Below, in pieces: positions 44,600-55,376 of a stretch of 64,000 bases of DNA (its first letter is position 1; each line of letters begins with the position of its first letter). The DNA comes from Antedon mediterranea. Lineage: Eukaryota > Echinodermata > Crinoidea > Comatulida > Antedonidae. The stretch spans positions 813,001-877,000 of the forward strand of contig NC_092673.1 in assembly GCF_964355755.1 (NCBI RefSeq). The letters are read 5' to 3'. The translations under genes were made by a program, and so were the position numbers. The notes under the pieces are model-generated. The model was not told the DNA's origin, searched no databases, and saw nothing but the letters and a program-made list of their open reading frames with translations.

Positions 44600-44715
44600 A
44601 GGCTTTGTATCATCACCCACTAATAATAAAACAATCAACCACTAATTTAACAAAAATCAACCACTAATGTAACAATTCATTAACCACTAACAATATATCA
44701 ACAGTTTAACCACTA
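44600..44715. repeat. AACCACTAA-type short tandem repeat, split by a transposon
   Basis: Copies of about 22 bases (CAACCACTAATTTAACAAAA and similar) run up to the left end of the 44717-45540 element and resume at 45555-45590 (AAACCACTAACAAAATTTAA), so the element inserted into the array. Confidence 0.7.
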
Positions 44716-44716
44716 T

Positions 44717-45540
44717 GGGCCTGTTTCTGCTGCAACTGCTCAAAATATGGTATAAAAATACGGTATAAAATACGGTATTTTTTATACCGTATTTTTTAGT
44801 ACCCCGTTTCTGCTAACAATACTTCTTGGGTGGTCGTGTTAAATTTCATCTTTTTTACCCAAATTGCCATTCATTTATTTGATCGATAATTAAAAGTCGC
44901 AATAAAGGAAGTTTTACGTCTCACTTTCAACAGCCTAGCCCTAGTGATAGAGATGTTGTGAGAGCACAGAAAACATCGTAATGGGGACAATTAATTCGTT
45001 CCCTCCCCGAGTTATTGTATTTTGCAATGTTGTACTGCTTTCGCAGGTTCTTCAGCTTTGAGTTTACTTGCTTTGGAGACAAGTCTATTCCATACTCCTG
45101 CTTTATTTTTTTAGAAATGTCTTTATAAATGTGGTTGTCCCTTTTATTCCCTTTTAGTTGGCCAGACATTTTAGCTTCCCCACACAAATTTATTTAGTAA
45201 AACTGTGACGTCTTCGCTCCACATTTTCGCCGAATATATATATACACGTGTGTAAAACAGCTGACAGCGACAGAAAATAAAAATACGAATGTTGACCTTT
45301 TGTCATGTAAAAAAAAAATACGGTATTTTTTATTGGCAGCAGAAACGGGTACAAAAAATACGGTATAAATTTGTAAATACCGTATTTTATCCACAAATTT
45401 TGTGGGGAAAATACGGTATACAAAATACGGTATATTTTTTATGAGCGCAGTTTCTGCTGCCAAAAATATACCGTATATATACGGTATTCAAAAAATACCG
45501 TATAATATACGGTATTTAGTTGGCAGCAGAAACAGGGCCT
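44717..45540. mobile_element. DNA transposon remnant with GGGCCTGTTTCTGCTGC ends
   Basis: GGGCCTGTTTCTGCTGC at the left is inverted as GCAGCAGAAACAGGGCC at the right. Both subterminal regions are filled with ATACGGTAT / ATACCGTAT words. The minus strand at 44927-45187 encodes a MADF/Myb-like DNA-binding remnant. This structure recalls PIF/Harbinger-like elements, which carry such a protein beside the transposase; no transposase is present here. Confidence 0.75.
44927..45187 (-). pseudogene. MADF/Myb-SANT-like DNA-binding protein remnant in transposon
   Basis: 86 codons: MCGEAKMSGQLKGNKRDNHI, then YKDISKKIKQEYGIDLSPKQ, VNSKLKNLRKQYNIAKYNNS and GRERINCPHYDVFCAL. The order (xDI..KI...G, QV..KLKNL+K.Y, then N.SG+.R..CP.YD) is that of Myb/SANT-like or MADF domains linked to Harbinger-type transposons. 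The N-terminal tryptophan helix is missing or degenerate and the frame ends shortly after, so it is a fragment. Located between the ends of the 44717-45540 element. Confidence 0.55.
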
Positions 45541-46464
45541 ATGTTACAAATTTCATAAACCACTAACAAAATTTAACCACTAAAACGTAACAATAGAAAA
45601 TAGAAATTGTAGACATTGTTTGTCATATTTTTTTGTTTTAAAAGGCTTATCAGGGTACATCCATGTACACAGGTTCATGGTACATCAAAGCAAAACACAA
45701 AATAAGACTACATTAAATTCAAGTTTATTAATTCAAGATTGATTTGTAGAAATTTTAGGGAAAAAAGTTTTCAAAAGTATAGCTTCCATATTTTATGGTC
45801 CATCAGCTGCAAATACAGTTGTGAAAATAGAACACTATTCGATAGTCTAGCACATTTCAATTTACTGTACACAGCCAATGTAAACTTTTAATACTTATAA
45901 TTTAAGTCATCGTCTTAAACGCTAAACGTTGTTAGGCATTGCGCGTCTCACTTGTGTTCGCCACTCTGTACGTTTTTTAGTAAGCATGTGTATAGGTTCG
46001 CATGTGAAAATGTCCGTTTCTTTTTTTATGTTTGCCATCAATGTTGTTTTCGGTCTTTTGAGCCTCTATGAGTGCGATCTTAGTGGGTAAATCTTAATTT
46101 AAGTATAAATACCTAAGTGTAAATATCATTGTTTTATTCCTGAAAGGCATTATATTTGGATTTATAACAAAGAATATGTAAAAAATAGTTTTATTTAATT
46201 TTTTAGCACATTTCAATGCAAAACATGTGATAGCTAGATTCATGCAATGGATAGGGATGTGATTGGTTTACAAAACCATTGCATTATATAGATTCACAGC
46301 TTATGAGTACATAACTCTACAGTTTACGATGCGGGTCAGAACTTAGGTCAGAACGTCAGGTCAGGGTTCGTTTTGTTGAGCTGAAAATATCAACTTGTAA
46401 GAAAGTGACTGTAAAGTGTTTATATTTTATTTTATCTCATTTTTTTTACTTTTGTATTTTTTTA
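45541..46464. other. Intergenic; nothing recognised beyond repeat edge
   Basis: After the tail of the AACCACTAA repeat, no exon or element I can support. Confidence 0.4.
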
Positions 46465-46934
46465 AGTAGATACAATAAATCATATTAAGTAGGTACTGTA
46501 CAATAAATCATATTAAGTAGGTACTGTACAATAAATCATATTAAGTAGGTACTGTACAATAAATCATATTAAGTAGGTACTGTACAATAAATCATATTAA
46601 GTAGGTACTGTACAATAAATCATATTAAGTAGGTACTGTACAATAAATCATATTAAGTAGGTACTGTACAATAAATCATATTAAGTAGGTACTGTACAAT
46701 AAATCATATTAAGTAGGTACTGTATAATAAATCATATTAAGTAGGTACTGTACAATAAATCATATTAAGTAGGTACTGTACAATAAATCATATTAAGTAG
46801 GTACTGTACAATAAATCATATTAAGTAGGTACTGTACAATAAATCATATTAAGTAGGTACTGTACAATAAATCATATTAAGTAGGTACTGTACAATAAAT
46901 CATATTAAGTAGGTACTGTATAATAAATCATATT
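46465..46934. repeat. 28-base minisatellite (GTAGGTACTGTACAATAAAT)
   Basis: About 16 almost identical 28-base units, GTAGGTACTGTACAATAAAT followed by CATATTAA; two units have TATAAT for TACAAT. There are no unique spacers. Each unit carries an AATAAA word and the palindromic GTACTGTAC. Confidence 0.95.
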
Positions 46935-47134
46935 TAGAATAAAATTTACATTGAGTCTTTTGTTTTATTGATACAATATTTCTTGCAATATAATATTGAT
47001 TTTGTTAAAATTACTTGATGTTTTAATGTTCATGGTTTTTAAATGAATGATTAAATTATGATTATACAGACCATGTGGATTTGCTATACAGACCACAGAT
47101 GTAAAAAATCATAGTTTTCTGTTCAATCTCACTA

Positions 47135-47302
47135 TAGCTTGGTTCCCACTAGAACGTAATGCAAGGACGTAAATGCAACGCAAGCGTTTTAACCAATGAC
47201 AAGCGAAGTTATAGACAGTTAGCAATCACAAGCGAATAAGCCATCGCTTGTGATTGGTCAATTCACTTGCGTTGCGTTGCGTCGCTAGTGGCAACCACGC
47301 TT
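47135..47302. mobile_element. MITE with AGCTTGGTTCCCACTAG ends
   Basis: AGCTTGGTTCCCACTAGAACG at the left and CGCTAGTGGCAACCACGCT at the right are inverted with mismatches. GCAACGCAAGCG and CGCTTGTGATTGG near the middle form a second inverted pair. Confidence 0.6.
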
Positions 47303-48724
47303 AACCGTTTTGATATTCTATACATGTAATGGAAACAGATTGTAATCTTGCAACAATGCAACATTTCTTTTAAAATTGAGATAACAGAATGACGATTTAC
47401 TAAGGTGGAACGGGAGAATTAAGTTCAGGCCCTTAATACCCCTTCCACCACCACACTTCCCACTACCTCACAATCCTGTAATCACCATTGTACCTGTCTT
47501 ATAAAATAGATATAGGTAGGTTCTCATTTATGCTTATAGGTCTTATTCTATAAAAATTGTTACACATTTACCTATTTTGTTGTTGTCCTACAAGATGAGA
47601 TGAAGAGGATCCAATTTGTATGCATGAGTTTAATTAGAATATCCAATATGATAGTATAAACATCCCCTCCATGCCAACAGAGTAAGACATATTTTCATAT
47701 CAAATTTGCCGCCAACTTATCAACCACAAACTGCTTTTGTATTCAAATTCACTGTGCACATAATATTTGTTCAACTGTTCAACTGTTCAACCATTCAACA
47801 AATGGAATTTGGAATTTTTAGGGGAATTCCCTTCCTTATTACTGTATAAGCCTACATATGTAAGTAACAAGGTATTTATTCTAGACCTCCTCTCCTGCTT
47901 TTGGATGAAGATTCAAGTCTGTTTAGTTGATATGATGATACTTTTTAAAATATTAAGTATATAAATTATTTACCTGAAAAAAATGTAATTTAAAATTAAA
48001 GAAAAAAATACTTAAATTGTCAGTCAGACAATGGTTTTTAGTTAAAATTAACCGTTTCTTTTGACTTTTTATATTAAGTGAAATAATTTTTTTTACAGAA
48101 GTGAATAACTTTATAAAAACTGCAAAATTGCCTATTTAAATTTATTAATCTTCATTTTTTGGGGGGACAATACATCTGTAAGACTGGAGGAGGATGTAAA
48201 AATTCAACAGAATCATAAACTAATACAAACAACAGACCACCTAGTTAATTTTAATTAATACTATTCTATGAATGTTACTGTACCTTGCTGGCAACAGTCC
48301 TGATGATCAAACCAGCCAAACAAAAATAATTATATTCATTGTTTAGCAACGCAACCATTTTATTTTAATAGTGGAAGAGAAAGTATGAAATGACAATGAC
48401 ATCCTGTTTTATTGGTCAATTGAGATTTGAACATGACTACAGGAAATATCAATACATTAACCCTTTAAGTGTTATGCTAATTAAATTGATTCTTATAAGA
48501 TCTAATCTATAGGGAACATAGTTCATTATTATTAGCTACTGTGTACTTGGATGTATACAAGGAAAAGGTAGGTTTTAATATTATTTGTGCGTAACATCTT
48601 AAATCTAAATCTCCTTCCTTCATGTTAAACATCTAAAATAATTGAAATAAATATAAAACTACTTTTTAATGTAAAGTAAAACAAGAAAATCAGTAAAAAG
48701 GTTCATCTGGATCACTGTATAGTA
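47303..48724. other. Intergenic; only a solo MITE end recognised
   Basis: GGGGGGACAATACATCT at 48162-48178 and the AAGTGAATAACTTTATAAAA upstream of it match the right end of the 17460-22624 element. Otherwise AT-rich with nothing supported. Confidence 0.45.
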
Positions 48725-49608
48725 TTTTTAAGTAAATTTTCTTTTGGATGATCCAAAGTCGAATAAAATTCGTAAACTTACGTTTTTTACTCTAGCTTTC
48801 GCTGGTCAACGACGCAACTTAATCATGAGTGAGTCTCTGTGACTTGGACTTGTTACCATCAGATCTCGTATATGGCACAGCGCCACCCACAGATCGCCCA
48901 GGCTTTCCCAAACGGGACCGCCGGGCCCCCCCCCCCCCTCAGCAAGCCGTTGCACAACCCCGGGAGCTCCAAACCGCCGCCGCCTCCGTTCACAGTGTCA
49001 CCACGCTTTCTTATCCTTACCGATTCCCTCATCTTCCCGTCCCTCCACGATGACTCTGCGCCAAGCATCTCCACGTCCCAACCTGGCAAATGAGTGCGAG
49101 TGGCCACGCGATCGGCGATGGCCGAGTCGCGAACAACCTCTGAAGCCGAATCCCTGGCCGAACGCGCCAGGACCCCTGCACAACGCGAAGCGACACCCGC
49201 CCCGCGCTCCTCAAGGCTCCCGCCGCCTCTCCCACATATGCTTTATCGCAGTTGTTGCAATTCACTTGGTACATCACACCAGACCCGTCATCACCTCTTA
49301 TTTCGCCCCTTGGGTGAACCAAAAGACTTCCCAACTTGTCTCGTGTTTTACTCCACGAGGTTTGGAGCCCCCGGGGTTGTGCAACGGCTTGCTGAGGGGG
49401 GGGGGGGCCGGCGGTCCCGTTTGGGAAAGCCTGGGCGATCTGTGGGTGGCGCTGTGCTATATACGAGATCTGATGGTAACAAGTCCAAGTCACAGAGACT
49501 CACTCATGAATTAAGCTGCGTCGTTGACCAGCGAAAGCTAGAGTAAAAAACTTAAGTTTACGAATTTTATTCGACTTTGGATCATCCAAAAGAAAATTTA
49601 CTTAAAAA
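48725..49608. mobile_element. Foldback element with ~245 bp near-perfect inverted arms
   Basis: Left arm 48725-48974 (from TTTTTAAGTAAATTTTC through GGATGATCCAAAGTCG, GACTTGGACTTGTTACC and a poly-C tract) is repeated inverted at 49361-49608. Arms agree at nearly every base. The arms and core are far richer in G and C than their surroundings. The core carries a fragment of a Penelope-like GIY-YIG domain on the minus strand. The open frames on both strands over it are compositional shadows. Confidence 0.85.
49210..49358 (-). pseudogene. Penelope-like retroelement GIY-YIG endonuclease fragment
   Basis: The minus strand reads RDKLGSLLVHPRGEIRGDDG, then GVMYQVNCNNCDKAYVGEAA. The order LGSLLVHP, a G-V-x-Y-Q/x-x-C-x-x-C-x-x-x-Y-V-G-E block is that of the GIY-YIG nuclease at the C-terminus of Penelope-like elements. 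Frame is lost immediately after, so only about 50 codons survive, between the arms of the foldback. Confidence 0.55.
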
Positions 49609-49812
49609 CAAGAATATCATTTTGGAATAATGATGTATTGATGTATTGGTAAAGCCTAGCGATATTGTTTTGAGTGAATGTTATTGTTATATAGATATAA
49701 TGAACAATTTAATTCCAATAAATTAATCTGGGCAAAATGAAAGAAAAATGTATATAACAATAGATAGATAGAAATTTAAAGTTTCCTATAAGTTGTTTGT
49801 TACGATACAGGT

Positions 49813-52427
49813 ATGGATTGCAGAAATAAAGACATTCTTCGGAGCTGTAGAGTTCAGCTTTCTCAAGATCTGACAATTGAGGAACTGTGGAATCCTTTAG
49901 TAGAAGTTGGTCTGTTTACACCACCCGAACTTCAACGGATAAATCGGCCAAGCAGTGGGATTGAAGATGCAATGACTCGCCTACTAGATGCTCTTGAACA
50001 AAAAGGACCACTGGCCTTGAAGGACTTTAAAACTGCCCTGACGAAAGGTGTTAATAAACCGCATTTGCTTGATTTACTCAACCAAAATGTTGAACAGAAA
50101 GGTAGGACACAGTGGCAGTAGTAATGAGTGAGTAAATGTGAGTGGCGGTGGGGTCTGAAGGACAGACAGATTTATTTGCAGTGCAGATTTTGGGTTGAGC
50201 TTCTAGAATTAAATCTAGCACCTCATAATAATTATTATTCTCATTATTATGATTCTGATCCCATACCATCATTATGATGATGACAATGTTGACAATGGTG
50301 ATAATGATGACAATGGGCCCGTTCGGACGGGACTGAAACTACCGTGTACTTCCAACTGTGAGGTCGCGTGTGGCAATTAACTTACGCCTCCGGCTATAAA
50401 AAATTAGAAAACCATCTGGACGAAAAATCCACCAACTTTACTGGTTATCTCAATCCCATTCCAATTACACGCTGCCTCGGGGTATAAATAATCAAGCGTT
50501 AACGGGGTCATGTCAAATCGCGACCTCAAATAAGCTTTCTGATTGTTTAACAATTATTGTTTAAAATGTTCTTTTTCGTTAATGCGAATGTATATCTATT
50601 GTTTTGTAAAATTATATATAAATAATCAACTTGTTGGTTTTTTTCCGGTGACCTGAACTTGCGAATCGGTGGCTTATAATGTACATGTAACGGCAGGGAG
50701 TTCTGTATTGTGGTAGCCTGGTGTCTGTGAATTACCACATCAACCGTTCGGCTCGCACGATAAGAGGGGTACAGTGCGTGTTCAATGGAATTTTTACAAC
50801 AATAGTTCGGCTCGCACGATGAATACACGTGTTAATTTTTACAAGAGGGGTACAGTGCGTGTACATTAAATGGAATTTTCACAATAGTTCGGCTCGCACG
50901 ATAAATACACGTGGTGATTTTTACAAGAGGGGTACAGTGCGTGTACATTAAATGGAATTTCCACAACAATAGTTCGGCTCGCACGATAAATACATGTGGT
51001 GATTTTTACAAGAGGGGTACAGTGCGTGTACATTAAATGGAATTTCCACAACAATAGTTCGGCTCGCACGATAAATACACGTGGTCAACAAACAACATAC
51101 GTTAGCAGGATTTACGATCATTATTTATTTAAAAAGTAAATTGTATTCGATGTATTATAAATATATAGGTCTGGTTGTCGATTGAAAAATAATAATTGAA
51201 CGATTCGCGCGCGAAACGACATGCAATATCCAGTTGAATTTGTCAACACGCCATGTCAATTGATATGGGTCGACGCACAGAGGGCGCTTTTTGACCTAAG
51301 AATTCCGATCTTAATTGGTTTCGTGTCAGCTTACCGGTACTTTGTTTATTCGTACGAACGTCGTATGGGTTTTACCCCAAGGGTAAAAACCAAATAAACG
51401 TGTATTTCAATCGCTGTACGAAGAATGTTGACAATGGTGATAATGATGACATTGATACATGACAACACTCCCGTTTTGGCCAGGAGACTGTCATATTTTA
51501 GACTTGTTTCCCGGCCTAATATTGTGCTCCCGGTTTTCCACATTTTTGTCCGAATGAATTTTGATGTATATGTGTTTTTTTCTGCATTCAAATATAACAA
51601 AAAGGCTTATAGTTTACACACAAGCAAATTTATGATATTTATAATATAATTTTTTGCTGATTTTGTCCTCAACGGAAAGGGGGTTCCCCTTACATAGCCA
51701 CCATGGGATATCACTGCACTCCTTACCTCTCGATAATAGACAGAGGGGGTTGTTGACATATGAAAGGGGATAGCCACCATGGGATATCATGCACTCCTTA
51801 CCTCTCGATAATAGACAGAGGGGGCTGTTGACATAAAAAACACCACCTTCAGATGTTGGCATGTATGCAATGATGATGATTATGATGTTGATGATAAGAA
51901 GTATTCCGATAATAATTAGGCTGATTGACATAATCAAAATGATGATAATTCATTCTTATCTTTCAGAAAGAAAGGTTGAAATATATGAAAGTGAGTTATC
52001 CTTACTAGTTAAACTAGACCAGAGGACAAAGGATAAGAAAATGGAACTTAAAGACTTTTTAAACGCTACATGCCTAGAACAAGATGATGGAAGTTTTAAG
52101 ATCACAAAAGAAGATAGAAACACATTTTTGGAAGAACTTGACAATCTAGACAAAATAAATGATGATGGTACCACCATATTTTGTGGAGTATGTGTATGTA
52201 CTGGTGACAACCCACCATTGTGCTCTACAAGTAATCGGTTACAAGTAGAGCTGGATAAAGTAAAAGCAAAAAGTACGACCATGCTATCAGACATTCAAAA
52301 AGTAGTTTCAAATATGTTAATCTCTTCAGGAGGTGATGATACTGAAGAAACAATAAGTGGTGAAATTAAAATGGATTTGAACAAGCTTGTTTTTGATATA
52401 GAAAATGATAAAGAAAGTTTTGCTTGA
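49813..52427 (+). CDS. CARD protein with novel helical C-terminal region
   Basis: Two exons: 49811-50101 (ATG at 49813, just after an ACAG acceptor) and 51967-52427, joined in phase 1, giving 249 residues. Residues about 4-92 form a caspase-recruitment domain: DILRSCRVQLSQDLTIEELW, VGLFTPPELQRI, TRLLDALEQKGPLALKDFK, KPHLLDLL. The R-C-R-x-x-L, x-L-W-x-x-L and LLD-x-L-E-x-K-G-P pattern is that of caspase-9-type CARDs. The rest is helical and acidic (YESELSLLVKLDQRTKDKKM, RNTFLEELDNLDKI) with a Cys cluster (CGVCVCTGDNPPLC) and no caspase, NACHT or other catalytic domain. The upstream acceptor implies an untranslated 5' exon not found. AATAAA at 52777-52782. Likely a cytosolic adaptor or decoy. 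The intron holds a minisatellite and direct repeats. Confidence 0.7.
50287..51451. repeat. 26-base direct repeats flanking a 1.1 kb insertion-like segment
   Basis: ATGTTGACAATGGTGATAATGATGACA occurs at about 50287-50313 and again at 51425-51451. Between the copies base composition and repeats differ from the flanks and include the 50745-51087 minisatellite. The sequence just inside the left copy is GGGCCCGTTCGGACGGG; no inverted partner is visible at the right. Confidence 0.6.
50745..51087. repeat. ~84-base minisatellite in CARD gene intron
   Basis: GTTCGGCTCGCACGATAAATA recurs near 50745, 50808, 50887, 50971 and 51056, each followed by TTTTTACAAGAGGGGTACAG and GCGTGTACATTAAATGGAAT. Later copies are nearly identical; the first two are shorter. 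Confidence 0.9.
51690..51838. repeat. Two tandem ~74-base units
   Basis: ATAGCCACCATGGGATATCA, GCACTCCTTACCTCTCGATA and GACAGAGGGGG-TGTTGACAT occur twice in order, 74 bases apart, with two or three differences. They lie in the CARD gene intron, about 130 bases before its second exon. Confidence 0.85.
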
Positions 52428-53979
52428 ACAGCAGTGTGCCTAGATACAATTGTAAGTCACAACCATTTGTAGGTTCAAAAAATCTTTTTCTTAGAAAGTT
52501 GGTAGATAAATGCACTAGGAACAGAATTAGCTGATAAATTAAGAAAGTTAAAAACATACACATATTTTAATGGCTTTAATTATATATTCTGTAACTGAAG
52601 CTACATATTTGAACAAAACCAAATTTAATAGTGTCAATATACCAACTAATACTATTATTTAATTGTACTATCATTTGACCAAATTTGACAAAATAGAAAA
52701 AATGAGTAAGGTAAAAATACTGTTGTACAGATTACATTTTGTAAAAGTTTTAGATATTTGTATCATTACTTCATAAAATAAACTCTGAAATAAACATGAT
52801 TTGTGGTTTCTTTTTTCTATAAATATAAAAAAATACTAGTGAACCTATTTTTGAAATACCAGCTTTTTAAAGCTAATGTATGTTAATATAAAGATATGAG
52901 TATGGTGCCCTCTACAGAATTAATTGTGAAATGGTTTAGTTTCTCCCAGGTAAATATTGGTATTTTTCTGATTATTCAAGTTTTTAAGAAAACATTTTTA
53001 AAAGTTGATTTTCAAAAACATGTTTTGATTTCTTCCATCCACAAAAAATCTAATCATAGTATTATATATATTAATTATAATAATACAAAATCATTAGAAA
53101 ATAAAATACCAACTACGTATTTACTGGTAATCCCCCAGGTAATAAAAATAGAATTGGCAGCCATTTTAGACAACAATAAGAGTACAATTACACACCGCCA
53201 GGTACGTAGTCTTGATTACTTTCATATTAAAAAGCTTTAAATAAAACATGTTGATTTGATACATCATCAGCATTAGTTCATCATTTATCAGTGGTCTAAT
53301 GAACAATATATATTCAATATTATAATCATTTTTAACGTCTAAGTTAAATTTTATGATGTTCAAATGTTATGACGTTAAACAGTAGCTGTTTAACTAAACA
53401 CTAAGTACAGGGTACTCTGTCTTCAGGAAGTGGTTAGTGCCTGGCTTTGGTATTACAATTACATATTGACAGAAAAAGTTGCCTAAGGTTATAAACGTAC
53501 TATATGTGTTTACATATAAAAAACAACTAATATTGATTAACAAGGTATAATGTATAAATGCATAAATTATCACTTTATATCATGTTAATGTTGAACGACA
53601 GTGATTCTGTTTTTTAAATTTTAAAATACTATTGAAATGTTTTTAACTTATATATTTTTACCTAGAACGCAACAAATTATTCTTTAAAAAAAGTGTAGGC
53701 CTACACCTTTCATGACACACAAAATACACATTTCTGGGAGATTTTTGGCGTTATTCTATAAATGTTATACTATTAAACAAAAGTGGCGTGTCATTAAATT
53801 TTTTTTTATCTAAAAATGTTATGGAATAGATCCTAAGCTTGATGATAGTTTTAGTTCAAATACAAACAAAATAAAATATCTTTTGAATATAATGATATAA
53901 TTCTTAGAGACTTATAATTTTAAAAAGGTCTACAAAAAGCGACACCAATTAGTCATTAAGTTTAAATCTATTTTTCCAG
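52428..53979. other. Intergenic; nothing recognised
   Basis: Between two CARD genes. AT-rich, with a poly(A) signal for the left gene and no exon for the missing 5' end of the right gene that I can identify. Confidence 0.4.
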
Positions 53980-53989
53980 ACCTGTTGAA

Positions 53990-55376
53990 ATGAATTCTGA
54001 AGACAAAAGAAGACTGCGGCAATGTAGAGTTCCGCTCTGTCGTGATTTGAGGGTTGGTGAAATACGGGACGCCTTAATTCAAGTCAGTTTGTTCACACCA
54101 ATGGAACTTGAAAATCTTGAACAACATGAATCACCGATGTCCCATTTATTAGATGACATAGAAAGAAAAGGACCAGATGCAATACAGCTTTTTATAAAAG
54201 CTTTGGAATTTGTTGATAAGCCTCATTTAATTGAGATAATCAATGAAAATACTACAATGAAAGGTAAGTTTAAGTTATGTTGCAAATATGACTATTTCTT
54301 CTGAAATTCCAAAATAAAATGTTGAACAATTATTCAATAATCAACCTGCTATGAAAAGTCTTATTATACTGTAAACAATTATGGAAGATCAACACGAAAT
54401 GATTATAACCATAATAACACAGTGGCAGATCAAAAATTGTGGAAAAAAAACAAAATACAGGGCCTAAAATAGTAAATTGTATTGTTGTATTAACTTTTGC
54501 ATTGTAAATTAAAAAATTTAGGGAAGGGGAGATTAGACCGCTGAACAAACAATCCTCCTCCCCTCCCCTGAATCCGCCTATGCAACAGAACTGTAGAGTA
54601 AACAAATAATTTGATATTACATTAACAATTTTTTCACAGGTGGACAGAAGAAAATATTGCAACTTGACCTGCCAATGGATTACAAAGATTGTACATTGAA
54701 AGAGAAGGAAGGTATTATATAATATAATATAATATAATATGTTTCGCATACATATATATTCACTTAAAGACTACTGTATAACCAAATATACTGTAACTTG
54801 AATACTTCATAAAGAAACCATATGAACAGAATGCAATAGAACTAAACAATATTAACATGTTTTTTTTATCCAGAGGATCCCAACATAGAAGGTGCAAGTT
54901 TACTGGAAAAACACCTTAATGATGTTCATGACAACATAACAGAACTCCAAACTAAATTAGAAAAGTGTGAATCAGAATACGAAGAGTCAAAAACGAATGA
55001 AGAAAAATTAAGATTGAAAGTTGGTATTTTACAGAGAACTCAAAAGGATTTGAATGCACAAATTTTGTACTTAAATGGGTATGTACATTTTCTGGCAGAA
55101 ATGCACAAAAATTCACAAGCACATGTCTACACAATTATCAGCAGTTTGGTAGAGAAAATAAAACTGTTAACAATACAGCAGGAACATTTTAAGATGGGGC
55201 AGACATACCTATTTGATCAAAACACAATTCTGTTGAATGAAAAACAAATTCTGATGACGGAAAATGCAGATCTGAAGATTGAAAACACACTGCTAAGAAA
55301 GGAATTGGAGAAACGAAAACAGGTTGCTGAAAATAATGAGGGTGAATCCTCTAAAAGAAAAAAATTGAACTTGTAA
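53990..55376 (+). CDS. CARD-coiled-coil adaptor, 282 residues
   Basis: Three exons, 53980-54263 (ATG at 53990), 54640-54711 and 54874-55376, all joined in phase 1. Residues about 3-90 are a CARD: KRRLRQCRVPLCRDLRVGEI, RDALIQVSLFTPMELENLE, HLLDDIERKGPDAIQLFIKA, DKPHLIEIINEN. It belongs to the caspase-9-like type. The middle exon is a 24-residue linker. The last exon is a coiled coil (EKHLNDVHDNITELQTKLEK, LLNEKQILMTENADLKIENT) ending SSKRKKLNL, a basic tail. Architecture recalls CARD9/CARD11-type or BCL10-partner adaptors in outline only; no membrane segment or enzyme. It is the closest relative of 59158-60698, of identical length. AATAAA at 55609-55614. Confidence 0.75.

Noticed and set aside
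46465-46934. CRISPR-like array of regular repeats (also 5567-6266)
   Set aside because: Units are contiguous or have identical spacers, and the DNA is eukaryotic; these are minisatellites.
48829-49546. Several open frames on both strands in the GC-rich foldback
   Set aside because: They mirror each other across the inverted arms and are open because of composition; only the short GIY-YIG piece is recognisable.
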